Notes under the pieces: model-generated
What the model saw: only the letters and a program-made list of their open reading frames with translations
Told to the model about the DNA's origin: nothing
Database searches by the model: none
Position numbers and translations under genes: made by a program
In this document: positions 15,228-23,933 of the stretch, one piece after another
Layout of the letters: the number at the start of each line of letters is the position of its first letter
Numbering within the stretch: position 1 is the first letter of the stretch
NCBI GenBank assembly: GCA_003558235.1
Contig: PWMI01000015.1
Coordinates: 1-32,961 of the forward strand
Source of the DNA: Candidatus Iainarchaeum sp.
GTDB lineage: Archaea > B1Sed10-29
Length of the DNA: 32,961 nt
Direction: 5' to 3'

Positions 15228-16187
15228 ATGGGTATTGAGCTCCCTTGGACGGAAAAGTACAGGCCGAAAAATCTGAATGAGGTTATTGGACACGTTGAGA
15301 TAGTTAGTAGGTTGAAAGCCTATGTTAAAAAGGGTAACATGCCTAATCTTCTTTTCACTGGTCCCGCTGGAACTGGAAAGACCGCTGCTTCCCTCGCGAT
15401 GGGTAGAGAGTTATTTGGGGAGTACTTTTCGGAGAACTTCCTGGAGCTTAATGCGAGTGATGAGAGAGGCATAGACATCATCAGGGGGAAGATAAAGGAC
15501 TTTGCAGCCACTAAGCCTTACGGGGGACTTGGTTTCAAGATAATATTTTTGGATGAGTCTGATTCACTCACTTCAGATGCTCAGAATGCCCTTAGGAGAA
15601 CTATGGAGACTTATTCTGAGAGCACGCGTTTTATTTTAACCGGTAACTATGGTAGTAAGTTGATCGACCCTATTCAATCAAGGTGCGCTCTCTTCAGGTT
15701 CAATCCACTTAGTGAGGATCAGGTTAAAAGCAGGTTGAAGCACATAGTTGAGGAGGAAGATCTGGATGTGGCCGAAGGAGCTTACGATGCCCTGGTCTAC
15801 ACTTCGCAGGGTGATATGCGTAAATCGATTAACTACCTTCAAACGGCCAGTACGCTGGATGAGAAGATAACCGAGGAGGATATCTACAAGGTTTCTTCAA
15901 GAGCTCGTCCTGAAGAAGCCAGGGATCTGATAAACCTTGGTTTAAAGGGAAAGTTTGAGAAGGCCAGGTCCAAGATGGATGATCTTCTCTATAAGTATGG
16001 TATGAGCGGGGAGGATGTTTTGATTCAGATGTATGGGGAGATAATAAGGCACGATGGGATACCGGGTGAACTTAAGGTTGATCTGATAGACCGAATCGGT
16101 GAGTATAACTATCGTTTGACGCAGGGTGCGAATGAAAGGATTCAGTTGGAGTCCCTGATCGCTTACCTTGTTCTCAAGTCTAAGTGA
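15228..16187 (+). CDS. rfcS: Replication factor C small subunit
   Basis: 319 residues from the ATG at 15228; the start MGIELPWTEKYRP is the normal one for this family. Walker A is GPAGTGKT (45-52). Walker B is FLDESD (107-112), where most relatives have DEAD. The SRC motif is at 151-153, and sensor residues lie in LTGNY (137-141). RFC is the pentameric clamp loader that opens the PCNA ring on primed DNA. The large subunit is not in the window. It stands alone on +, divergent from a small membrane protein and convergent with pelota 5 bases later. Its codon use is more balanced than that of other + strand genes such as radB. Confidence 0.95.
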   Translation: MGIELPWTEKYRPKNLNEVIGHVEIVSRLKAYVKKGNMPNLLFTGPAGTGKTAASLAMGRELFGEYFSENFLELNASDERGIDIIRGKIKDFAATKPYGGLGFKIIFLDESDSLTSDAQNALRRTMETYSESTRFILTGNYGSKLIDPIQSRCALFRFNPLSEDQVKSRLKHIVEEEDLDVAEGAYDALVYTSQGDMRKSINYLQTASTLDEKITEEDIYKVSSRARPEEARDLINLGLKGKFEKARSKMDDLLYKYGMSGEDVLIQMYGEIIRHDGIPGELKVDLIDRIGEYNYRLTQGANERIQLESLIAYLVLKSK

Positions 16188-16192
16188 ATCTT

Positions 16193-17218
16193 TTAGTTCA
16201 CTTTATATCTGAGGATAGCTCCTATTCCTCCGAGTGATCTTAGTTTCTGGGACTCGGGATTTTCTTTTGATACCACTATCGTTTTTCCTTTCTTCTGTTC
16301 CGTTTTCTCCATCATCTTGTTCACTTTTTCTTCGTTCTTAAATAGTTCTTCATCCAGGACGACCAGTTTTTCTACTGCTCCGTAACCTATCGCTTTCTCT
16401 ACTTCATCTCTTCCATAGGTTGCGTTGCCTTCTTCGGATGCTATCTGCCTTATCAATTCATCTATAGCTTTTGTTTCTCTTTTCAGCCTTGATTTTAGCA
16501 GTATTTTATCTATCTTTCCTTCTCTTATGATTTCGTAGACCCCGTTCTGCCCTATGTTGTTCGTTTTAACTCTGGATACCTTTTTCTTCATCTTTGGGTC
16601 TTCTTTTTCCAGGTACTTCATGAAGTTGTCTCCTTCGAAGCCTGGTCCCGCTACCACGTACTTGTCTTTCTCCGTTCTTTTCATTATCTGGAGCACTTGT
16701 TTGTAGCTTTCTTCTATCCCTTCCGTTTCCGCGTACTTCCCTCTTCCAGGTAAACTCATTTCCCCTTTTTTCTCGAGTCCATACTGCTTTATCGTGAATA
16801 CTTCTGCTTTCCTTTCATCCATGATGGTCACGGTTATCTTGGGTTGCTTGGACTCTTCTTTAGCTTGTTTCAATCTGTCCAGCTCGTGTTTACTCCATTT
16901 TTCCTTGATTATCGTGAGTGTTTCGAACGGTGAGATGTAGAAAGAGTGGTGTGATCCGAGTGAAACAAGGTCCTCTGGTCCCTCCAGGATGGTTCCAAGT
17001 ATCTTGAGTTTTCTGTATCCTTTGTGAAACTCGGTTTTATCTATCTCCAAAGTGAGCCTCATCTTTTCCCTGGTGGTCCCTGATGCTTCTTCTCTCTTTC
17101 TCTCGGTGATGGCTCTCACTTTATCCCCTTGCTTCACTATCTTTTCAAGGTGCCATAGGTCTTCGTTGGACTCTGGTCTCAACACGATTTCGTTGTCTCT
17201 TCTCTTAACTATGAACAT
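16193..17218 (-). CDS. pelA: Pelota (Dom34) ribosome rescue factor
   Basis: 341 residues, the usual archaeal length. It has the three-domain eRF1-like layout: an Sm-like N domain (about 1-130) containing VKRRDNEIVLRPE and LWHLEKIVKQGD, a central domain (about 130-255) with VAGPGFEGDNFMKYL, and a C domain (about 260-341) with AIGYGAVEKLVVLDEELF. It lacks the GGQ motif of release factors, as Pelota proteins do. Pelota enters stalled ribosomes with aEF1A and then ABCE1 splits the subunits. ABCE1 is encoded divergently at 17555-19321, a meaningful pairing. A TATA-like box lies 21 bases before the ATG. Confidence 0.95.
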   Translation of the reverse strand: MFIVKRRDNEIVLRPESNEDLWHLEKIVKQGDKVRAITERKREEASGTTREKMRLTLEIDKTEFHKGYRKLKILGTILEGPEDLVSLGSHHSFYISPFETLTIIKEKWSKHELDRLKQAKEESKQPKITVTIMDERKAEVFTIKQYGLEKKGEMSLPGRGKYAETEGIEESYKQVLQIMKRTEKDKYVVAGPGFEGDNFMKYLEKEDPKMKKKVSRVKTNNIGQNGVYEIIREGKIDKILLKSRLKRETKAIDELIRQIASEEGNATYGRDEVEKAIGYGAVEKLVVLDEELFKNEEKVNKMMEKTEQKKGKTIVVSKENPESQKLRSLGGIGAILRYKVN

Positions 17219-17238
17219 GCTTCATCCTTTTCCTTAGA

Positions 17239-17246
17239 TATTTAAA
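17239..17246 (-). promoter_or_regulatory. TATA-like box for pelota
   Basis: Read on the - strand the site is TTTAAATA, 20 bases before the ATG at 17218, consistent with a leaderless transcript. A box of the same type for the opposite direction lies only 11 bases further on, so the two promoters are back to back. Confidence 0.5.
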
Positions 17247-17256
17247 TACAGGCTGA

Positions 17257-17264
17257 ATTAAATA
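17257..17264 (+). promoter_or_regulatory. TATA-like box for the small membrane protein / ABCE1 unit
   Basis: ATTAAATA lies 43 bases before the ATG at 17308, which would give a leader of about 20 bases containing the strong Shine-Dalgarno site at 17295-17300. Confidence 0.45.
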
Positions 17265-17294
17265 CTTGGGAGCACAATTAATTAATGGTAATCT

Positions 17295-17300
17295 AGGAGG
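17295..17300 (+). promoter_or_regulatory. Strong Shine-Dalgarno site deciding the start at 17308
   Basis: AGGAGG with 7 bases before ATG 17308 is the best ribosome-binding site in the window. It places the start at 17308 rather than at the in-frame ATG at 17266. Confidence 0.7.
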
Positions 17301-17307
17301 AAGTTTA

Positions 17308-17505
17308 ATGAAAGTAGATAAATTTGGAGTAGGTAGCCTTGTGGTTGGAATTCTCCTGGTTCTGGGTATTCTTCACTTCTTCTTCATGGAGGGTGGATGG
17401 AGCATGCCTGGACTGGTAGCTGCTTTGGTGGTCACCATTCAAGGAGGACTAATACTTCTGGGCGTATTCTTGGTCGTCATAGGCTTGCTTCTGCTTTGGC
17501 TCTAG
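17308..17505 (+). CDS. Small two-helix membrane protein
   Basis: 65 residues starting MKVDKFGVGSL. Two hydrophobic helices (about 8-25 and 38-64) are joined by a short loop with EGGWSMPG. The protein ends within the second helix. The start is fixed by AGGAGG. Homologous function is not recognised; small Gly-rich two-helix proteins of this kind are common in archaea. It precedes ABCE1 by 49 bases on the same strand, and no separate promoter for ABCE1 is obvious, so the two may share a transcript. Confidence 0.65.
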   Translation: MKVDKFGVGSLVVGILLVLGILHFFFMEGGWSMPGLVAALVVTIQGGLILLGVFLVVIGLLLLWL

Positions 17506-17554
17506 TTACAGGCCAATTCCCTGAGGAAGTTAGTTTTACTGGATGTAGTTTTAA

Positions 17555-19321
17555 ATGACTCGAATAGCTGTAGTAGATAAAGAGAAGTGTCACCCTGGAA
17601 AGTGTAGTCTGGAGTGCATCAATTTTTGCCCCGTGAACAGGCAGAACAAGGATTGCATAACTCTTAATGAAGAAGAGGACGTTGCTGAGATCAAGGAGGA
17701 AAGATGCACCGGATGCGGAATATGCATCAGGAAGTGTCCTTTCGACGCCATAACCATAATTAATAAGCCTGAAGAGACCGGTGAACCTGTTCATCGGTAT
17801 GGTATGAATGCTTTTAGGGTCTATGGGTTACCTTCACCTAGAGAGGGAGTTGTTGGACTGATAGGTAGGAATGGTGTTGGAAAATCAACGTTGATAAAGA
17901 TACTTTCAGGTACCATGAAGCCGAATATGGGAAAGTACAACGAGGAAGTGACTTGGGAGAATGTCTTATCTTACTATAAGGGCACAGAGACCTATAACTA
18001 CCTCGATAAATTAATAAGGGGAGAGATAAAAACAGCTTACAAACCACAGACAGTTAGTAAGATACCTAAAGTACACTCTGGTAGAGTTTCTGAACTTCTT
18101 GAGAGAGTTAATGAAAAAGGAGATGCTTTGAGCTACTACAAGGAAAAACTGAGCCTTCAAGAGTGTTGGGGAAAGAAACTGAATGAGGTGTCGGGAGGAG
18201 AACTGCAGAGGATAGCAATATGTGCGACCCTGATAAAGAAAGCTGATTTTTACTTCATCGATGAACCCAGCAGTTACCTCGATATAAAGCAAAGGATGAA
18301 GGTAGCTGAGTTGATAAGGGAGATAGGGCAGGAGAGCAGAGTAATTGTTGTAGAACATGACTTAGCCATACTGGATTACCTAACGGACAACATATACATA
18401 CTTTACGGTGTTCCAGGTGTCTACGGAGTACTATCCGGACTCAAATCCAGTAGGAAAGGGATAAACCAGTTCCTGGATGGATTCCTGGATGAGGAGAACG
18501 TTAGGATACGGGATTATCAGATAAACTTTGAGACAAGGCCTCCCAAGACACAGTACAAGGGTGAACACTCAGTTTCATACGGTGAATTCACTAAAACATA
18601 CCCTGAATTCAAGTTGGTTGCTGAGAAAGGGGATCTGAAGAAGACTGAAGTGATCGGGATAATAGGTGAAAACGCGATAGGTAAATCGACCTTCGTGAAG
18701 GCACTCGCTGGAGAGATCGAGACAGATGGTGATAAAATAGAGATGGGTTCGAAGATAGCCTATAAGCCACAGTACGTTTCCTTTGAGGATGGAGGCATGG
18801 ACGTTGAGACCTTCTTAGCTACAAGAAAAGACTTCGACAGGGAACTGTTCAATTCCCGGTTGAAGAGCTTCGTTGAGGATCTTTATTCGAAGAAAGTAAA
18901 TGAACTTTCGGGTGGAGAGAGACAAAGGTTGGCGATAGTGATTTCCCTAGCTGAAGAGAGCGACATCTGCCTGATGGATGAGCCCTCTGCTTTCCTGGAC
19001 ATAGAACAGAGGTTCAAGGTATCTAAGGTGATTAGGAGAGTCACTGAGAACAAGGAGACAGCTACAGTGGTTGTTGATCATGATCTGCTGTTCCAGGATC
19101 TCGCTTCGAATCGCTTGATGCGTTTCACAGGGTCCCCGGGAAAGGAAGGAAGAGCACATTCCCCTGTAAGTCGGAAGGCAGGTATGAGTGAGTTCCTCAA
19201 GGGACTGGGTGTCACTATGAGGAGGGAACCTAGGACCGGGCGACCTAGAATAAACAAGAAGGGTTCACAGAAGGATATGGAACAGAAGAAGAAGGGGGAG
19301 TATTACTATACTTTCAAGTAG
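17555..19321 (+). CDS. ABCE1 (Rli1) ribosome recycling ATPase
   Basis: 588 residues, normal for the family. The N-terminus holds two 4Fe-4S cluster motifs with eight cysteines: CHPGKCSLECINFC with a further Cys near residue 33, and CTGCGICIRKCP. NBD1 has Walker A GRNGVGKS, signature VSGGELQR and Walker B FYFIDEPSSYLD. NBD2 has Walker A GENAIGKS, signature LSGGERQR and CLMDEPSAFLD. The tail after about 555 is Lys/Arg-rich, as usual. ABCE1 splits ribosomal subunits after termination or Pelota-mediated rescue and is essential in archaea. The ATG is preceded by no clear Shine-Dalgarno; GAGGA lies about 30 bases up. Codons are more A-rich and balanced than in neighbouring + strand genes. Confidence 0.97.
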   Translation: MTRIAVVDKEKCHPGKCSLECINFCPVNRQNKDCITLNEEEDVAEIKEERCTGCGICIRKCPFDAITIINKPEETGEPVHRYGMNAFRVYGLPSPREGVVGLIGRNGVGKSTLIKILSGTMKPNMGKYNEEVTWENVLSYYKGTETYNYLDKLIRGEIKTAYKPQTVSKIPKVHSGRVSELLERVNEKGDALSYYKEKLSLQECWGKKLNEVSGGELQRIAICATLIKKADFYFIDEPSSYLDIKQRMKVAELIREIGQESRVIVVEHDLAILDYLTDNIYILYGVPGVYGVLSGLKSSRKGINQFLDGFLDEENVRIRDYQINFETRPPKTQYKGEHSVSYGEFTKTYPEFKLVAEKGDLKKTEVIGIIGENAIGKSTFVKALAGEIETDGDKIEMGSKIAYKPQYVSFEDGGMDVETFLATRKDFDRELFNSRLKSFVEDLYSKKVNELSGGERQRLAIVISLAEESDICLMDEPSAFLDIEQRFKVSKVIRRVTENKETATVVVDHDLLFQDLASNRLMRFTGSPGKEGRAHSPVSRKAGMSEFLKGLGVTMRREPRTGRPRINKKGSQKDMEQKKKGEYYYTFK

Positions 19322-19327
19322 TTTTTT
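19322..19327 (+). terminator. Poly-T terminator after ABCE1
   Basis: Six T residues follow the stop codon directly. No hairpin precedes them, as is normal for archaeal oligo-T terminators. The next gene is convergent, so a stop here makes sense. Confidence 0.45.
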
Positions 19328-19365
19328 CTTCGATTGATCGGTAGAGATTAGTCATTAAGATTAGA

Positions 19366-20013
19366 TTATTTTATTGCTTTTATTTCGTAGCTCTGTATCT
19401 CTCCTTTTTTGAGTGTGAATAGGTTCACTTCTATTTCTGAGAAGTTTTTGAAGAGTTCCCTTATTTCTTCTTCGGTATAGAAACTGTGTATCTCCTTTAT
19501 GCCTCTGCCGAACCCGTGTTCCCTTGTTCTGTATGTTTCTCCTTTCTCTATTGTTTCCCCTGTGTTGTACCTTGCATCCCCTTTCGCCGGTAGGTTTCCG
19601 AAGAATAGTCCTCTTTCTTTCAGTACTCTGTGTATCTCTTTCACTGTTTGCCTTATCTCGGGTTTGGTCGCGTGCCCTATTACCGTTATGGCTAGCACCG
19701 CGTCGAACCCTTTGTCTTCGAATGGCAGATCCTTCATGTCTCCCTGAACGACGTTTGCTTTCAGTCCTTTTTCTCCCAGTTTTTCCTGAGTCATTTGAAC
19801 TGCTTTCTGCGATATGTCTATGCCTTTAACTTGAAACCCTTGTTCAACTAGGTATATGAGGTGTCTTCCGAATCCGCAGCCCAGGTCCAGGATATTTTTT
19901 CTCCCTTCTTCCTTCATCTCTTTCGCTAGTTTTTTAACGTATCCTCTTGGGCTCTCTATTCCTTTAGGTACTTCTTCTAGGCTTCTGTAGTACTTTTCCC
20001 ATTCCTCCGTCAT
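19366..20013 (-). CDS. Class I SAM-dependent methyltransferase
   Basis: 215 residues. Motif I ILDLGCGFGR (41-50) binds S-adenosylmethionine; GIDISQ (about 64-69) carries the acidic ribose-binding residue, and GDMKDLPFEDKGFDAVLA is the following motif II/III region. The fold is the UbiE/Methyltransf_11 type. The substrate cannot be read from sequence. The ATG begins directly after the TAG of the upstream phosphoglycerate mutase gene with no gap, so the two are co-translated. It is the last gene of a three-gene unit with ApgM and a JAMM protease. Confidence 0.85.
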   Translation of the reverse strand: MTEEWEKYYRSLEEVPKGIESPRGYVKKLAKEMKEEGRKNILDLGCGFGRHLIYLVEQGFQVKGIDISQKAVQMTQEKLGEKGLKANVVQGDMKDLPFEDKGFDAVLAITVIGHATKPEIRQTVKEIHRVLKERGLFFGNLPAKGDARYNTGETIEKGETYRTREHGFGRGIKEIHSFYTEEEIRELFKNFSEIEVNLFTLKKGEIQSYEIKAIK

Positions 20014-21261
20014 CTAGTTTCCTTCCAGTTCTTGGTGTATCTTTTTTATGTGTGGCATCAGTTCGTGTCCTTTTTCTAGTTTTATCTTGCTTTTTTCCGC
20101 GTCATCTTCGTTGAACTTCGCTGTGTTTTTTCCCATGTTTGAGTGGGATATCATGAAGGGCACCGGGTCGCTGCTGTGGGCTTTCAAGATGCATGGCGTT
20201 GCGTGGTCGCAGGTCACTACTATGATTGTTTTACTGGAATCTATCTTGCTGAGTAGTTTCTGGTAGTATTCTCTATCTATCTCCTCTATCTTCTGTTTTT
20301 TCTCGATTGGTTTTCCGTCGTGTCCTGGGAGGTCCGGTCCTTTGAGGTGGATGTAGAGGCACTTGGTTTCTTTCATTGCTTGTATTGTTTTTTCTACCCA
20401 TTCATCGTAGTTTTGTTCTTCGTTTATTTTCTTGATTTTCATGCCTGCTGCTTTTGCTATGCCTATTTCAAGCGGCATGTTCGCTAGTATTGTCCATTCT
20501 GCGCCGTATAATTCGTTTATATCTCTTAATCCAGGTTTTTCTGTTCCAGCGTCTCGTGTGAGTACTGCGTTAGCTTCGAGCATTCCTTTTTTTCTTCTTT
20601 CTTTGTTTATTTCTGTTTCTTTGAGGGCTTCGGTTGTTTTTTGGGTGAATTCATTTACTAGTTGCGCTGATTTCTCTGATCCTTTCCTTAGGGGTTTGCA
20701 CTTCATTAATTTTGGTTCGTAGGTTTCTTTGGCTACTGATACTAGTCCTTCTTTGCTGTATGCTGGATCTGTGTTGGTTATGTGTGGTTCTAGTTTTTCT
20801 TTGCTTTCTATCACCAGTGCTCCTCTGTGTGCTAGCGTTGATTTGAAGGTGAAGTTTGCGTCTGTGAGTTTTACTTCTTTGTTTATGGTTTCCTGTAGTT
20901 GCTGTGCTTCTTTTTCTGTGAGTGATCTTGCTACTCTTCTGTCGAGTATTTCGTCGTCTTTTAGTGTCGCGAAGTTGCATCTTAGTGCTAGGTTTCCTTT
21001 TTGGAACTTCATTCCTGCTCCAAGTGCTTCGAGTGGTCCTCTTCCTGTGTATACTTTCTCTGGGTCGTATCCTAGTAGAGCTATTACTGCTGAGTCGCTT
21101 TCCGGTGCTATTTCCGGTACGACGGTCATTTGACCTATCTGTGAGTTCTCAGCGAGTTTGTCTAGTGTTGGTGTGTTTGCTGCTTTCAGAGGTGTTTTTC
21201 CCTTTAGTTTTGGGTGTGGTCTTCCCGCTGCTCCGTCCAGTACTGTGAATAATAGGTTCAT
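20014..21261 (-). CDS. apgM: Cofactor-independent phosphoglycerate mutase, archaeal type
   Basis: 415 residues. The N-terminus [20 protein letters not shown] matches the archaeal ApgM family (COG3635), with metal-binding Asp9. [16 protein letters not shown] holds the presumed catalytic Ser55, and [13 protein letters not shown] follows. Near the C-terminus, [12 protein letters not shown] and [10 protein letters not shown] supply further metal ligands of the alkaline-phosphatase superfamily. It interconverts 3- and 2-phosphoglycerate in glycolysis and gluconeogenesis. Its start overlaps the stop of the upstream JAMM gene as ATGA (21258-21261), and it abuts the methyltransferase gene downstream. 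Confidence 0.93.
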   Translation of the reverse strand: MNLLFTVLDGAAGRPHPKLKGKTPLKAANTPTLDKLAENSQIGQMTVVPEIAPESDSAVIALLGYDPEKVYTGRGPLEALGAGMKFQKGNLALRCNFATLKDDEILDRRVARSLTEKEAQQLQETINKEVKLTDANFTFKSTLAHRGALVIESKEKLEPHITNTDPAYSKEGLVSVAKETYEPKLMKCKPLRKGSEKSAQLVNEFTQKTTEALKETEINKERRKKGMLEANAVLTRDAGTEKPGLRDINELYGAEWTILANMPLEIGIAKAAGMKIKKINEEQNYDEWVEKTIQAMKETKCLYIHLKGPDLPGHDGKPIEKKQKIEEIDREYYQKLLSKIDSSKTIIVVTCDHATPCILKAHSSDPVPFMISHSNMGKNTAKFNEDDAEKSKIKLEKGHELMPHIKKIHQELEGN

Positions 21262-21620
21262 TCTTCATTCACTATCTCCAACTTTGTTTCTTCTCCCCTA
21301 TTGTTGTATGCTTTGACTGATTCTTTGTTGTATGGTTTGGCTAGTATCAGGTGGTACCTGCCCATCTTCGAGAAGAATGCTTCGTCTGCTCTTGAGGGGC
21401 TCGCGTTGCTTGATGGGTGGCTGTGAAATGTTCCTTTTTTCTTTACGTATATTGGTAGTTGATTTAGTTTTACGCTGACGCTTCTGGGTGTGTATCTGCC
21501 GGGTATTAGAACGTAGTTGTCTATTACTTCGTCTCCGAGTAGTAGTCCTCCTATCTCTGAGGGGTAGAATGCTTCTGCTACTTTGAGTATGTCTGTTAGT
21601 GTTCTTTGTTTTATCTTCAT
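21258..21620 (-). CDS. JAMM/MPN-domain metalloprotease
   Basis: 120 residues, a bare JAB1/MPN domain. The JAMM motif is complete: Glu22 in PSEIGGLLLGD, then His66-Ser-His68 followed by seven residues, Ser76, two residues and Asp79 (SPSRAD). Family members are zinc isopeptidases; archaeal versions such as HvJAMM1 remove ubiquitin-like SAMP proteins, so desampylase is a reasonable but untested role. It is first in a unit with ApgM and a methyltransferase, linked by an ATGA overlap. No SAMP or E1-like gene is in the window. Confidence 0.88.
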   Translation of the reverse strand: MKIKQRTLTDILKVAEAFYPSEIGGLLLGDEVIDNYVLIPGRYTPRSVSVKLNQLPIYVKKKGTFHSHPSSNASPSRADEAFFSKMGRYHLILAKPYNKESVKAYNNRGEETKLEIVNEE

Positions 21621-21664
21621 TGTTTAGTTATTGTGTTTGTTACTTATTATTTTACTACTTATTT

Positions 21665-22801
21665 TTAGATGAGTAGGAGCGCTGTTGGTATTGTTAGGCT
21701 CGCCATGCAGTTTATTCTTGATACTCTTAGTTTAACGGTGGCTATTCCTATTGCCGTGGCTGTTACTAGTACTGCTAGCCCGGTTATATTTGTTAGGAGT
21801 ATGTTTACTGTGAGTAGGAAGATTAATGCGGTTATGGTGATTTTTTTGTGGTTTTTTCTGTTCATGAAGTTTATTATTTTGGGTGTTGAGGTTTTTACTA
21901 CTGCGTAGGCTATTGATGCGGATGCCATTAGTGTCGCTATGGTCATTAGCGTGTTGAATGGAAACTGTGTTGTTGCTATTGCTGCGGTTGTTCCTGTCCT
22001 TGTTTTTCCTAGGTATAGTAGTGTTAGGAAGGATATGGTCATGTAAGTGGTGTTGCTTGCCCCTATGAATGATAGGTACTCTTCTTCATCCATTTTGCCG
22101 AGGGCTTTCCCGATTACTGCTGTTACCGCTGTTGATACTGCTGGTATTGTTCCCATGAATGTTGAGATTATTGTTGATGCTACTGCTGGTCTGGTTGTTT
22201 GCCATCCTTTCTTTCTCGGTTTATTCTTCTTTGTTTGAATTGTTTTTCTTTTTCCTTTGGCTAGTGCTACTATCAGTGTGCTTGTTCCGAAGAATCCTGT
22301 TAACATGGGCATGATGGTTGAGTTGCTTAGTGTGGTTAGTCCTAGTGCTGCGGATAGGATGGCTATTGGTGCTGCCTGGGGTTTATTGATCACGAGGAGG
22401 GTTATGGTTACTAGGATCACTGGGAATAGCTTTGCTAGGTGCCCGTAGAGGGAGGGTGCTAGTAGTGTGAAGTAGATTGCTATGATGGGTGTTAGTATGA
22501 TGGATGTTAGTGTTCCTTTCAGCGTTAGGTGTATCGCTGTCATGCCTTTTCCTTGGTTGGTTAGTTTGTGTCCTGGGAGTACAGCTATGTTTTCTCCTGA
22601 TGGTGCTCCTAGTAGTACTGAGGGTACTGTGGAGGATACTGTGAAGGCTGATGCTGTTGCTGCTGTGAATATGAATAGGTTTGGGTTCATTATTGGTAGG
22701 GCTACGATGGCTGGCGCTATGTTGTTTGTGTGTAGTCCTGGGAGTAGTCCTGCGGTGGTTCCGAGGAGCGTTCCCGTGATTAGGTATAGTACTTGAAGCA
22801 C
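21665..22801 (-). CDS. TctA-family (DUF112/COG1784) membrane permease
   Basis: 378 residues with about ten or more hydrophobic segments. The N-terminal TAGLLPGLHTNNIAP and the later TVPSVLLGAPSGENIAVLPGHKL, repeated in spirit by GTIPAVSTAVTAVIGKAL, match the archaeal branch of the TctA permease family (PF01970). Bacterial TctA works with TctB and a periplasmic TctC; neither partner is visible here, as is usual in archaea, and the substrate is unknown. It begins 6 bases after the stop of the upstream OB-like gene, so the two probably share a transcript. Confidence 0.82.
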   Translation of the reverse strand: MLQVLYLITGTLLGTTAGLLPGLHTNNIAPAIVALPIMNPNLFIFTAATASAFTVSSTVPSVLLGAPSGENIAVLPGHKLTNQGKGMTAIHLTLKGTLTSIILTPIIAIYFTLLAPSLYGHLAKLFPVILVTITLLVINKPQAAPIAILSAALGLTTLSNSTIMPMLTGFFGTSTLIVALAKGKRKTIQTKKNKPRKKGWQTTRPAVASTIISTFMGTIPAVSTAVTAVIGKALGKMDEEEYLSFIGASNTTYMTISFLTLLYLGKTRTGTTAAIATTQFPFNTLMTIATLMASASIAYAVVKTSTPKIINFMNRKNHKKITITALIFLLTVNILLTNITGLAVLVTATAIGIATVKLRVSRINCMASLTIPTALLLI

Positions 22802-22807
22802 TCTACC

Positions 22808-23146
22808 TCACCTTCTTTTCTTTATCTTTACTTGGTCTGGGAAGAGGAAGCAGTCTTCTCTGTACTTTGATGCTCTTCCCAGTATCTTTACTTGGTCTCC
22901 TGGGATGATTTTTCTTTCGTTGAGTATTACTGGGACTTCGAATCCTTTTTCGGATACTATTCCTATGTAGTTTCCCTTGTTTGAGTGGAACGTGTTTGCT
23001 ACCTCTCCTTTTATCTCTACTTCTCCTTTGCAGTTTACGTTGAGGTGTTCGATTGATACTGGTGTGTACTTTATTCCTTGGGATGCTTGAAGTACTACTA
23101 TGCCTACTATTGCTATGGTTAGTGATAGTAAGGTGGATTTTTCCAT
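22808..23146 (-). CDS. Membrane-anchored OB-fold-like protein
   Basis: 112 residues. An N-terminal hydrophobic segment (about 5-21) is an uncleaved anchor or signal sequence. The remainder reads as a small beta barrel: VEIKGEVANTF, GIVSEKGFEVPVIL, KIIPGDQVKILGRASKYREDCFLFPDQVKI, a pattern like extracytoplasmic OB-fold proteins (tRNA_anti-like). Two cysteines (NVNCKG and REDCFLF) could form a disulfide outside the cell. It lies 74 bases downstream of pilin-like cluster B and 6 bases before the TctA-like gene; which of these it belongs with is unclear. Confidence 0.6.
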   Translation of the reverse strand: MEKSTLLSLTIAIVGIVVLQASQGIKYTPVSIEHLNVNCKGEVEIKGEVANTFHSNKGNYIGIVSEKGFEVPVILNERKIIPGDQVKILGRASKYREDCFLFPDQVKIKKRR

Positions 23147-23220
23147 GTAGGATTAGTTTCTTGCTTTGTTAATGGCTTTAACTCTATCTTTCTAGGTTAG
23201 TTCTGGTTAAGATTGTATGT

Positions 23221-23631
23221 TTAGTAGTCAATTGTTTTGGTGAACTGTGTTTTTCTTTCTACTGTGTCTGTGTTGATTGTGTACTCTACTTCTATGGTTA
23301 TGGTGCTTGGGCAGTTGTTGTTTACTGTTAGTGTATGGCCGAAGGTGATCGGTCCTTGCTCCATGAGGTTGTTGTTTAGCGCGGAATTGATGTAGCTCTC
23401 TATTTTACTTGCTGCGTCGTTACAATCTTCTCCTTGGTTTATTCCATCTTCTATTGCTTTTTCTATTATCACGTGTGTTTCTTGTTGCCGGTTTATGACT
23501 GTGTCTATCTCCATTTTTTGTTTTATGGCTTCTTCTTGCGCTAAGTCTCCTATCACCACGTAGTTGGCTGATGCTATTAGTATGAGCGCCATTATGAACA
23601 TTAATCCCGTTAGTATTAATCCTTTTTTCAT
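23221..23631 (-). CDS. Prepilin-like protein without acidic residue at +5
   Basis: 136 residues from ATG 23631, which overlaps the preceding stop as ATGA. A longer frame to 23742 is a shadow of the upstream gene. MKKGLILTGLMFIMALIL has Lys-Lys-Gly and a hydrophobic helix but no Glu or Asp at +5 or +6, like the gene at 3696-4316 in cluster A. A polar helix follows (about 30-65), then a beta-rich head with two cysteines (EDCNDA, NNCPST). It is the last gene of cluster B. A GspK-like tip role is possible; a simple signal-anchored protein is the alternative. Confidence 0.6.
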   Translation of the reverse strand: MKKGLILTGLMFIMALILIASANYVVIGDLAQEEAIKQKMEIDTVINRQQETHVIIEKAIEDGINQGEDCNDAASKIESYINSALNNNLMEQGPITFGHTLTVNNNCPSTITIEVEYTINTDTVERKTQFTKTIDY

Positions 23632-23933
23632 GGTAAGCACACCTTTGTTGTTTTTAGTTCCAAGTTTCCGTTGTCTGTGTATACTACCGCTTGATTTGTT
23701 CCCACCGTGTCTGCATTTCCGCAGTCGTTCACTGTGATCCAATTGAGGTTTACTGTTTCTCCCGTTGCTTCTTCGACTATGTTTATGTCCGCTGCTAGTC
23801 TTGAGAGGTAGAGTATGTCTTCGTTGCTCTGTTGAGTTGTTTGTAGTACCATCATCACTGTTGCTGTGGCAAGTAGGATTATGAATACTGCGTAGGCTGC
23901 GTCCATCGTGAATACGAATGCTTTTTGATTCAT
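23628..23933 (-). CDS. Prepilin-like protein, FVFTMDA type
   Basis: 101 residues from ATG 23933, which overlaps the preceding TGA as ATGA; the longer frame to 24023 is a shadow. MNQKAFVFTMDAAYAVFIIL has Lys-Ala before the putative cut and Asp at +6, then a hydrophobic helix to about residue 30. The mature part has a helix (QSNEDILYLSRLAADINIVEE) and a short beta region with two cysteines (NDCGNA and the penultimate residues). TMDA is shared with the cluster A protein at 2855-3358. It ends with an ATGA overlap into the next gene. Confidence 0.65.
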   Translation of the reverse strand: MNQKAFVFTMDAAYAVFIILLATATVMMVLQTTQQSNEDILYLSRLAADINIVEEATGETVNLNWITVNDCGNADTVGTNQAVVYTDNGNLELKTTKVCLP

